From contig CP121313.1 in assembly GCA_043513815.1 (NCBI GenBank), positions 868,001 through 932,000 on the forward strand: a stretch of DNA of 64,000 nt, given 5' to 3'. The position numbers were made by a program, and so were the translations under genes. A model generated the notes under the pieces. That model did no database searches. It worked only from the letters and a program-made list of their open reading frames with translations, and was not told the DNA's origin. Shown here piece after piece: positions 8,824 to 16,174 of the stretch; the stretch's first letter is position 1; the number at the start of each line of letters is the position of its first letter. This stretch comes from JANQIO01 sp043513815 (GTDB lineage: Bacteria > Pseudomonadota > Gammaproteobacteria > Pseudomonadales > Halieaceae).

Positions 8824-10259
8824 ACCTCGCGCCGACGCACACGGCAAAACACTTGCTCAGCCGGCCGTGTGGTCAGGCGGGCGGCCGGCCTGACCCGTTC
8901 AGGGTGTTGGCAGGTGAAGTCAAAGCGCCGCACCAGGCGCGCAATAATCAACGCACTTTCGGTCTGGGCAAAGCCGGCACCGACGCAGGTGTGCGGGCCC
9001 TGGCCGAAGGGGATGTAGGCGCCGGGCGTCAAATCAGCTTCGTTTTCCGGTAGGAAACGCTCCGGGATAAAGGCGTGGGGGTCTATCCAGAGGTCCCGGT
9101 GTCGATGCAGGGTCCAGGGAGCAATCATCACCAGTGCGCCGCGTTTCAGTTTACGCGGTCCCACCTGGGTTGCCTTCAGAGCGACCCGTGGAATGAAGGT
9201 GATCGGCGGGTACAGTCGCAGTGCTTCCCTGAATACTGCCCGCACCAGCGGCAGCTGCTTGAGGTGCGCGAACTCCACGGCACCGTCGCCGACCACAGCA
9301 TCGACTTCCTCGCGCAGCCGCTCCACCAGCCGGGGCTGCACGCTGAGAATATAGAACACCCAGGTCAACACGCTGGCTGTGGTTTCATGCCCGGCCAGGA
9401 AGAACACGCCAAGCTGGTCGATCAGTTCTTCGCGGCTGAAGGGTTCGCCGCTGTCGGCGTCGCGGGCTTCGATTACCGCGCTGGCGATGTCGTCATAGCG
9501 GGCATCGGCAGCCAGGTGACTGTCCACCAGCCGCCCCAGGTGCTCACGGATGCGTTCACAAGCCGCTAGCACCGCCGCTGGCTGCGGCGCCTCGCTCCAG
9601 GCCGGCGCGAGAATCAGGCGCTTGATGTCGACTTGCGCCACGGAGCGTTCGAACACCGTGAAGTCCTCGAACACATCCATCGCCACCTGGGAGTCCAGTG
9701 AGGTCGAGAATACCGAGCGACAAATGATGTCCGCAGTCAGGTGGCTCATGGCGAGATCCAGAGAAAAGGCTTCGTCGCTGTCAGCGCGCCCCTCCAGCAC
9801 CCTCTCGTAGTTATCAACCGCGGCCCGCATTGCCGGGAAGGCATGGCCGATACGTAGCTGTGAAAAAGCGGGGTCGATCATCGCTCGCTGGCGTCGCCAC
9901 TTCGGTCCATCGGTGACAAAAATCGATTCGCCGATAAGCGGTTCGAGGGCGCTGACCATCAGGTCGCTTTTGGGAAAGACCTGGTCCGGGTCCCTCATGA
10001 TCTCGCGCACCAGCTCAGGGTCGTTGAACAGCACCGTTGAGCGGCGTGAATATCCAAGGTTGCCTACCTTGAAACGGTAGGCGGCCGCGGGCAGCAGTTC
10101 GAGCAGGTTGCCGTCGCCGCGCCACAGCACCCTGACCAGGGCGGCAACGGACCAGAGCGAGTTCGGTTTGGGCGGGATATACTGGTGTGTAACAGCCGTG
10201 GTCCCATCGGGAGGTAATGCGGCGCAGTATGGGATGATCGAAAATTCATGTCCAGCCAC
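8820..10259 (-). CDS. Cytochrome P450
   Basis: Heme-thiolate monooxygenase, soluble, about 479 residues with this start. Visible signatures: the oxygen-activating I-helix FFLAGHETTAS near residue 290; the ExxR pair in REALRLYPP near 345; PERF (FIPERFLPEN); and the heme loop FGQGPHTCVGAGF with the ligand Cys near 424. An N-terminal IPPKP motif is shared with long-chain and fatty-acid-type bacterial P450s. The start is uncertain. The nearest canonical in-frame start upstream of IPPKP is GTG at 10259, which overlaps the divergent gene's ATG by 12 bases. A GTG at 10130 would delete IPPKP. No ferredoxin or ferredoxin reductase gene is adjacent, so redox partners are encoded elsewhere. Substrate unknown. 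Confidence 0.88.
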   Translation of the reverse strand: MAGHEFSIIPYCAALPPDGTTAVTHQYIPPKPNSLWSVAALVRVLWRGDGNLLELLPAAAYRFKVGNLGYSRRSTVLFNDPELVREIMRDPDQVFPKSDLMVSALEPLIGESIFVTDGPKWRRQRAMIDPAFSQLRIGHAFPAMRAAVDNYERVLEGRADSDEAFSLDLAMSHLTADIICRSVFSTSLDSQVAMDVFEDFTVFERSVAQVDIKRLILAPAWSEAPQPAAVLAACERIREHLGRLVDSHLAADARYDDIASAVIEARDADSGEPFSREELIDQLGVFFLAGHETTASVLTWVFYILSVQPRLVERLREEVDAVVGDGAVEFAHLKQLPLVRAVFREALRLYPPITFIPRVALKATQVGPRKLKRGALVMIAPWTLHRHRDLWIDPHAFIPERFLPENEADLTPGAYIPFGQGPHTCVGAGFAQTESALIIARLVRRFDFTCQHPERVRPAARLTTRPAEQVFCRVRRREV

Positions 10260-10997
10260 ACCCTGTTTGAGATTCTTGTTGCGATTCACATCGCTACCGG
10301 CGCCACCGGGCTGGTGATTTTCTGGGTGCCGGTCGTCGGCCGCAAGGGGGGCGTCAACCATCGCCGGTTCGGCACGCTTTTCACCCTCACCATGCTGGTC
10401 ACGGGGGCGGTGGCGGTTGGGATCGCCTGCACCACCCTCTACGACCCGCTCGGCACGCACCCCCACCTCGTGGAGCACCCGGTGTTCTCGGACCCGGCCA
10501 TGATCAGCGGTATCTTTGGCTGGATGATGCTGTACCTGGCCATTCTCACCGTGAACCTGGCCTGGCAGGGGTGGCTTTGCATCAATAACCGGCGTGACCA
10601 TCTACGCAACCGCGCCTGGCACAACCTGCTGTCTCAGCTAGTGCTGACGCTGGCCTCCATCAACTGTTTCTGGCAGGGCTGGCTGATTGCCCAGCCGATG
10701 ATGATGGGCATGTCGATGGTGGGGTTTGCGACGGTGGCTACCAATCTATGGTTCCTGTACCGCATCCCACCCAGCCCGCTGGCGCGCATCCGTGAACATA
10801 TCAAGGCGCTGGTGGGGGCGGGGATCTCGGTCTATACCGCCTTTTTCGCCTTCGGCGCCGTGCGCCTGGTGCCGGAACTCGCCCTGACGCCTGTGCTGTG
10901 GGCCATGCCACTGATCGTGGGCCTCACCTTGATTATCTATCATCGCCGGGCGGTTGCCTTGCGGATGGCGCCATCCAGAGCCGCTTCCGCCGGCTGA
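10248..10997 (+). CDS. Multi-pass membrane protein (DUF2306-like)
   Basis: A 249-residue integral membrane protein with about seven hydrophobic helices. They begin with FEILVAIHIATGATGLVIFW, followed by the loop VVGRKGGVNHRRFGTLFT. The His-rich layout (HIATGATGLV, NHRRFG, an HLRNRAWHN loop) resembles the DUF2306 / predicted-membrane-protein group, where histidines may bind heme or metal. That is a family-level guess, not an identification. The ATG at 10248 has no strong ribosome-binding site and overlaps the presumed start of the divergent P450 gene. Function unknown. Confidence 0.6.
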   Translation: MSSHTLFEILVAIHIATGATGLVIFWVPVVGRKGGVNHRRFGTLFTLTMLVTGAVAVGIACTTLYDPLGTHPHLVEHPVFSDPAMISGIFGWMMLYLAILTVNLAWQGWLCINNRRDHLRNRAWHNLLSQLVLTLASINCFWQGWLIAQPMMMGMSMVGFATVATNLWFLYRIPPSPLARIREHIKALVGAGISVYTAFFAFGAVRLVPELALTPVLWAMPLIVGLTLIIYHRRAVALRMAPSRAASAG

Positions 10998-11116
10998 AAT
11001 CGCCTCTTTCGGGGCATGACTGCACAACAAACCTGAGTCTTAAGCCTCAATCTGTGCGTTTATGCGCAGAAAATCCTCCCATTTGAGCGAATCTGTGGGC
11101 ATCCACCGACCCATCG

Positions 11117-11144
11117 TTGACGTACATGTTATAGCTTGTAACAT
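11117..11144 (+). promoter_or_regulatory. Probable sigma-70 promoter of the RND efflux operon
   Basis: TTGACG at 11117-11122 and TAACAT at 11139-11144 are separated by 16 bases, acceptable -35 and -10 elements for a housekeeping promoter. The predicted -10 box is also the right half-site of the first palindromic operator, so a bound repressor would block RNA polymerase. The start codon of the first gene is 64 bases downstream of the -10. Confidence 0.55.
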
Positions 11145-11166
11145 TGGATGTTAATCGATCTAACAT
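11126..11166. promoter_or_regulatory. Tandem 19-base palindromic operators, likely for the operon's own TetR regulator
   Basis: Two perfect copies of ATGTTA-N7-TAACAT, at 11126-11144 and 11148-11166, have centres 22 bases apart (two helical turns) and different 7-base spacers (TAGCTTG, ATCGATC). Identical half-sites with unrelated spacers are what a dimeric repressor selects. The first copy overlaps the putative -10 box. The TetR-family protein encoded at 15532-16164 in the same operon is the obvious ligand, giving autorepression of the pump operon. Two dimers bound on the same DNA face could act cooperatively. Confidence 0.75.
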
Positions 11167-11208
11167 TTAGCGGCGCCAGGGCAGCCGCACCGACTTGGAG
11201 AGTGTGTT

Positions 11209-12381
11209 GTGGAAGAGGTAGGAAGGACAGGCAGCAGTAGCGCAGGCAGCGCAGCTTCGAGGCTGTTGGCATCACGCAAGGCCACGCTGGTCGCAGTGGC
11301 GGTCGCGGTGGGTGCCACCACCCTGATCACACTGGCATTGAAAGCTCGCGTCGGGCTGGAGGAACCCGTCACCGCACGGGCCGCCATGCCGGTGCCGGTG
11401 GCAAGTTTTGCTACCCAGGACAGCTATCGCCGTGAAGTCTCCTTTCTCGGCCTGGTCAGGGCCGGGCGCAAGTCCGATATCGGTTTCGAGGTGCCGGGGG
11501 CGGTGGCCACGCTGTCCGTAACTGAGGGTTCTGCAGTCAGCGCGGGTGACGTGCTGGCTCGCCTCGACACTGCGCAGCTCGACGCCCGTCGCCAGGCGGT
11601 GGCTGCCGACCTGCAGCGGGTGACCGCCGAGCTGGAACTGGCGCGGATCAAGGCAAAGCGCCAGCGCGACCTGCAGTCCACCGGCGCTGTGTCCGAAGAA
11701 GCCTTTGATGAAACCCGCTTGCGGGCGCGGGCTCTTGAAGCTCAGCTCGATAGTGTCCAGGCCCAGTTGCGCGGAATTGATATCGATTTGCAGAAGTCTG
11801 CTCTGCGTGCGCCCTACGATGGCGTTGTCGCCCAGCGCCTGGTCAACGCGGGGGCGGTCGTGAATGTCGGTGTACCGGTGGTGCGCCTGGTCGCAGCCGG
11901 CAGCCGCGAAGCACACATCGGCATTGCCGCAGAACAGACCGCACTGCTGGAGCCCGGCGAAACCTACCGCCTGGTGTTGCGCGGTGAGTCCTTCAACGCG
12001 CCGTTGCGATCCCTGCGCCCCGACGTGGATCCGGCCACACTGACGGCGACCGCGGTGTTCGAGCTGCCCGACAACGCGCGCGGCCTGGACGGGGAACCCG
12101 TGACACTCCGCCTCGAGGAGACCGTGGACTCCACCGGCGGCTGGTTACCCATGTCCGCTCTGCTGGAGGGCGAACGCGGCCTCTGGACGGTGCTGCGTCT
12201 GAAATCGACGGAGGCTGGCGCCGTGAGCGTCCGTGAGGCGGTAGAGGTGCTTGACGTAAAAGGCAGCCAGGCCTTCGTGCGTGGCTCGCTGGTTGCCGGG
12301 CAGCGCTATATCACAGACGGCGTCCACCGGGTTGCGCCGGGCACGCCGGTTGCGCCGCTGGATGCGGCGCGGGAGAGCTGA
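11209..12381 (+). CDS. RND efflux periplasmic adaptor (membrane fusion protein)
   Basis: A 390-residue adaptor that would bridge the inner-membrane pump at 12383 to an outer-membrane channel. One N-terminal membrane anchor (about residues 22-43) precedes a split barrel-sandwich hybrid/lipoyl domain: VTEGSAVSAGDVLARLDTAQL before and ALRAPYDGVVAQRLVNAGA after an alpha-helical hairpin of about 70 residues. A beta-barrel and membrane-proximal domain follow. The GTG start at 11209 follows TTGGAGAG. It is the first gene of a three-gene operon under the tandem operators. No TolC-like outer-membrane gene is nearby, so the pump must borrow one. Confidence 0.9.
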   Translation: MEEVGRTGSSSAGSAASRLLASRKATLVAVAVAVGATTLITLALKARVGLEEPVTARAAMPVPVASFATQDSYRREVSFLGLVRAGRKSDIGFEVPGAVATLSVTEGSAVSAGDVLARLDTAQLDARRQAVAADLQRVTAELELARIKAKRQRDLQSTGAVSEEAFDETRLRARALEAQLDSVQAQLRGIDIDLQKSALRAPYDGVVAQRLVNAGAVVNVGVPVVRLVAAGSREAHIGIAAEQTALLEPGETYRLVLRGESFNAPLRSLRPDVDPATLTATAVFELPDNARGLDGEPVTLRLEETVDSTGGWLPMSALLEGERGLWTVLRLKSTEAGAVSVREAVEVLDVKGSQAFVRGSLVAGQRYITDGVHRVAPGTPVAPLDAARES

Positions 12382-12382
12382 G

Positions 12383-15300
12383 ATGTTGGCAAGGCTGCTG
12401 TACCAGAATTCGCGTTACTTCACGCTGGTCCTGCTGGTCATCCTGTTGGTGGGCATGGCCAGTCTGCGCTCCGTCGGTCGTCAGGAAGACCCCACCATTA
12501 CCAACCTGCGAGCGACAGTCACGACCTTTTTTCCCGGCGCCAACCCGGCCCGGGTCGAGGCTCTCGTGAGCCGGCCCCTGGAAGATGAAATTCGAGAAAT
12601 TTCCGAAGTGGTGGAAGTTGTCTCCACCTCCAGTACCGGCGTATCGCTGGTGTCCGTCGAAGTGGACGACACCATGTCGGCCTCTGACATCGAACGAGCC
12701 TGGACGGAGATCCGCGACGCCGTCAGCGACGCCCAGGTCAGTTTCCCGGCGGGCGTGCTGGAACCCCAGTTTGACAACGACATTGCGGTTGCCAATACCC
12801 GCATCGTTGCTATCCGGCCACAGCCGGGCCTGCAGGTGCCGATGGCGATTATCAAGCGGGTCGCCGAGAACTTTGCTGACCAGGCCCGCAATTTCCCGGG
12901 CACCAAACGGGTGGAACTTCACGGCGAGCCGGTAGAGGAAGTGCGCGTTGAGCTGGATGAAGGGGCCCTGATCGCCCGCGGTATTGCCGTCGCTCAGGTC
13001 GCCGCCGCCCTGCAGTCGGCAGATGCCAAGCTCGACTCTGGCCGCGCCAGCGGACCGGACAATGACCTGTTGATCGAGGTGGCGGGGGATTTCGATTCGC
13101 TGGATCGTATCCGCGAGGTCATAGTCCGCTCCGGGACCGATGGCCGTGCGGTGCGTGTCTCCGATATTTCCCGGGTGTTCAAGTCAGAGATAACGCCACC
13201 CCCCAGCATTGCCCTGGTTGAGGGCGAGCGAGGAATACTGGTGGGGATCTCCATGGAAGAGGGCCGCCAGGTCGACCAGTGGAGTGCGGGTTTTGACGCC
13301 TTTGTAGAACAGTTTTCGCAGCAGGCCCCGGGCGGTGTGCTGATCGAGACCAGCTACAACCAGAGCGTCTATACCGAGGCGCGCCTGGCCGAAGTCAGCA
13401 AGAACCTGCTGATGGGTGTGTTGCTGGTGTTGCTGGTGCTGTTGTTCACACTGGGTTGGCGCGCGGCGGTCGTGGTCGCCGTGATCCTGCCGCTCTGCTC
13501 GCTGATGTCCCTGTGCCTGATGTACTACAGTGGGCTGCCCATTCACCAGATGTCGGTGACCGGTCTGGTGGTGGCCCTGGGCCTGCTGGTGGACGGCTCC
13601 ATCGTGATGACTGACGAAGTGCGCAAGCAATTGGTGAAGCGCGTACCGATGATCGACGCTATTGGCAATTCAGTGCACCGGCTGCGCCTGCCGCTGTTCT
13701 CATCCACGGCGACTACGATTCTCGCCTTCATGCCGATGGCTATCCTGCCGGGGCCGGCGGGGGATTTTGTCGGCAGTATTGCCAAGGCGGTCATCATGAT
13801 GCTGGCCTCTTCGCTGTTGCTGGCGTTGGTGGTGACGCCAGTGCTGGCGGCCTGGCTGCTGCCCGGTGGTCTTTACAAGGAGAACCGGCGCTGGTGGGAC
13901 AATGGTGTGGAGAGCGGTCGCCTTGGTCGCGGGCTGTCACGCTCCCTCGACTGGTCACTGCGCCACCCGCTGGGTTCGATCGCCCTGGCGCTGGTACTGC
14001 CGGTGGCGGGCTTCCTGGCTTTTCCCACCCTGACGGCGCAGTTTTTCCCCGGCACCGACCGCGACCAGTTCTACCTGCAGGTAAAACTGCCCGATGGTCG
14101 CTCCATCCAGGACACGCTTAAGGTGGTAAGGGGCATGGACGAGCGGCTGCGACAGTACGACCTTGTGCGGCGAGTGGACTGGATGCTGGGCGAAAATGCC
14201 CCCGACTTCTATTACAACATGATGGGCAGCAAGGAGGGCATTCCCAGCTACGCTGAGGCCCTGGTGCTGACCCGCGATGAGGACGAGACCGACAGGCTGA
14301 TACGTGAATTGCAGGTCCTCCTGGATCGAGAGTTTCCCCAGGCCCGCACGGTAGTGCGCGGCATCGACCAGGGGCCGCCGGTGAGCGCCCCACTGGAGAT
14401 TGAATTGTTTGGCCCCAACCTGGATGTGCTGCGCGAGCTGGGAGAGGAATTCCGCCTGCGCATGGAGCGCATTCCGCAGGTGACGCACAGCACCACCAGT
14501 CTGGTGGCCGGCGCGCCCAAGCTGGTGTTCAGTCTGGACGAGGAAAAACTGCGACTGGCGCAGCTGGAGCTGGCCGATGTGTCGCGCTCCCTGCAGGCCA
14601 GCCTGCAAGGTGCCGTGGGGGGTGAGGTGCTGGAAGACACCGAGCGCCTGCCGGTACGGGCTCGCCTGTCCGAGGCGGAGTGGTCCAGTGCTGACCAGAT
14701 CGCCAGTATCCGCCTGCCGTTGGCCGGCGTGGTGTCCGGTGAGCAGCTTCCGGGCGTGGCCCTCAGTACGCTGGGAGGCTACCAGCTCGAGCCGTCCCGC
14801 AGCCCGATCGGGCGCAAGGATGGCGAGCGCGTCAATACCGTGCAGGCCTACATCACCCGGGGCGTTTTGCCCGAAGAGGCCCTCAAGCAGCTGGTGGCTG
14901 ATCTCGACAACAACCCCATCGCCATGCCGGCGGGGTATCGTTTCCAGATCGGCGGTGATGCCGACGAACGCGCCGAGGTAGTCGCCAACATCATGGCGCC
15001 CATCGGGACGGTGTTGGCACTGTTGGTGGCCACGATCGTAGTGACCTTCAACTCCTGGCGTCTGTCAGCGGTAGCCTTCCTGGTCTGTATCTGTTCACTG
15101 GGCCTGAGTTTGCTGTCGCTGGCCGTGTTCCGGTATCCGTTCGGCATCCAGGCTTTTATTGGCGTCATCGGCTCGGTAGGAGTGTCCATCAACGCGGCCA
15201 TAATTATCATGACCGCGCTACAGATCGACGAGAAGGCCATGCGCGGTAGTCGCGCGGCCATGCGTGATGTGGTGATGGATTCCAGTCGTCATATTGTCTC

Positions 15301-15532
15301 GACCACGGTAACCACGTTCGGCGGCTTTCTGCCGCTGATCCTGGAAGGCAGCCAGTTCTGGCCGCCCTTTGCCATGGCCATTGCCGGCGGGGTATTGTTA
15401 TCGACTGTCGTTTCTTTTTATCTGGTGCCGCCCATGTTCCTGCTTGCCAACCGCAAAAAGCCCCAGGCTGCAGTCGCACCGGTGCAGCTGGCGCCGCTGC
15501 CCGGCTCCGCAGTGGAACGCCTGGCCAGCTGA
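12383..15532 (+). CDS. RND-family efflux permease (HAE-type)
   Basis: A 1049-residue inner-membrane proton-driven pump with the standard twofold layout: an N-terminal helix (YFTLVLLVILLVGMASL), a large periplasmic loop, helices 2-6, a second loop, and helices 8-12. The TM4 motif reads LGLLVDGSIVMTDEV, so the AcrB-type Asp-Asp pair is Asp-Gly here. TM10 reads GSVGVSINAAIIIM, lacking the Lys found in AcrB. This resembles the branch of RND pumps with a single TM4 acidic residue. The ATG at 12383 directly follows the adaptor's stop (one base between), and the permease's stop overlaps the TetR start in TGATG. Likely substrates are amphiphilic toxicants; specificity cannot be read. Confidence 0.92.
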   Translation: MLARLLYQNSRYFTLVLLVILLVGMASLRSVGRQEDPTITNLRATVTTFFPGANPARVEALVSRPLEDEIREISEVVEVVSTSSTGVSLVSVEVDDTMSASDIERAWTEIRDAVSDAQVSFPAGVLEPQFDNDIAVANTRIVAIRPQPGLQVPMAIIKRVAENFADQARNFPGTKRVELHGEPVEEVRVELDEGALIARGIAVAQVAAALQSADAKLDSGRASGPDNDLLIEVAGDFDSLDRIREVIVRSGTDGRAVRVSDISRVFKSEITPPPSIALVEGERGILVGISMEEGRQVDQWSAGFDAFVEQFSQQAPGGVLIETSYNQSVYTEARLAEVSKNLLMGVLLVLLVLLFTLGWRAAVVVAVILPLCSLMSLCLMYYSGLPIHQMSVTGLVVALGLLVDGSIVMTDEVRKQLVKRVPMIDAIGNSVHRLRLPLFSSTATTILAFMPMAILPGPAGDFVGSIAKAVIMMLASSLLLALVVTPVLAAWLLPGGLYKENRRWWDNGVESGRLGRGLSRSLDWSLRHPLGSIALALVLPVAGFLAFPTLTAQFFPGTDRDQFYLQVKLPDGRSIQDTLKVVRGMDERLRQYDLVRRVDWMLGENAPDFYYNMMGSKEGIPSYAEALVLTRDEDETDRLIRELQVLLDREFPQARTVVRGIDQGPPVSAPLEIELFGPNLDVLRELGEEFRLRMERIPQVTHSTTSLVAGAPKLVFSLDEEKLRLAQLELADVSRSLQASLQGAVGGEVLEDTERLPVRARLSEAEWSSADQIASIRLPLAGVVSGEQLPGVALSTLGGYQLEPSRSPIGRKDGERVNTVQAYITRGVLPEEALKQLVADLDNNPIAMPAGYRFQIGGDADERAEVVANIMAPIGTVLALLVATIVVTFNSWRLSAVAFLVCICSLGLSLLSLAVFRYPFGIQAFIGVIGSVGVSINAAIIIMTALQIDEKAMRGSRAAMRDVVMDSSRHIVSTTVTTFGGFLPLILEGSQFWPPFAMAIAGGVLLSTVVSFYLVPPMFLLANRKKPQAAVAPVQLAPLPGSAVERLAS

Positions 15533-16164
15533 TGTCCGCCGCACTGCCCGACAGCAAGCGCTACCACCACGGTGATCTGCGCAACACCCTGATCATCGCC
15601 GCTGCGGAGTTGATCGAGGAAAGTGGCTCCCTGGATTTCGCGATGGTGGAAGCTGCCCGTCGGGCGGGTGTCAGCAGTGCGGCCCCCTACCGGCATTTCC
15701 GCGATCGCGATGAGTTGCTGCAGGCGGTGTCCCATCTCTGCTTTCTGGGCCTGACCGAGGCCTCCCGCGCGGCGGTGGCGGAAAAGGAGGTGGGCTCGGA
15801 GGATGCGATTATTGCCCTGGGCAACACCTATGTCCGTTTCATGCTCGAGCACCGTAATTTCTTCGACCTGATGTGGGGAGACATGGGTGCACGTGCCATG
15901 GATGAAGAGCGGGTGGACCTGCGCGGATCCGGTTTCTATGTGCTGGCCGACTGTGTGGCCGCGCTGTGCGAGCGCGAATCCATCGCCCCGGTGGATCCGG
16001 TTGAGCTGGCCACCGAGCTGTGGGCCATGGTGCACGGCCTGTCCGGCCTGGCCATGAACCAGCAGGTAGACCGCTTCCTGCCCGGCGCAGACGTCTACCA
16101 GCTGCTGGAGCGCAGTACACGACTGTTCTTCGACGGACTGAGGATGAGTGCCCTGCGGCACTGA
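15532..16164 (+). CDS. TetR/AcrR-family repressor of the RND operon
   Basis: A 210-residue transcription factor. The N-terminal helix-turn-helix covers about residues 20-60 (ELIEESGSLDFAMVEAARRAGVSSAAPYRHFRDRDELL region, typical TetR_N). The C-terminal ligand domain shows FMLEHRNFFDLMWGD and ELWAMVHGLSGLA, matching the WHG-type C-terminal domain. Translation starts on an ATG sharing one base with the permease stop. Being the last gene of the operon it presumably controls, it should bind the two ATGTTA-N7-TAACAT sites at 11126-11166 and release them on ligand binding. It converges on ppk with 10 bases between stops. Confidence 0.92.
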   Translation: MSAALPDSKRYHHGDLRNTLIIAAAELIEESGSLDFAMVEAARRAGVSSAAPYRHFRDRDELLQAVSHLCFLGLTEASRAAVAEKEVGSEDAIIALGNTYVRFMLEHRNFFDLMWGDMGARAMDEERVDLRGSGFYVLADCVAALCERESIAPVDPVELATELWAMVHGLSGLAMNQQVDRFLPGADVYQLLERSTRLFFDGLRMSALRH

Positions 16165-16174
16165 GGAGCGGGCT

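Noticed and set aside
10260..10601. Extension of the P450 frame upstream to 10601
   Set aside because: It lies entirely antisense to the membrane-protein gene at 10248-10997, and its translation (His/Gly/Arg-rich) resembles no P450 leader.
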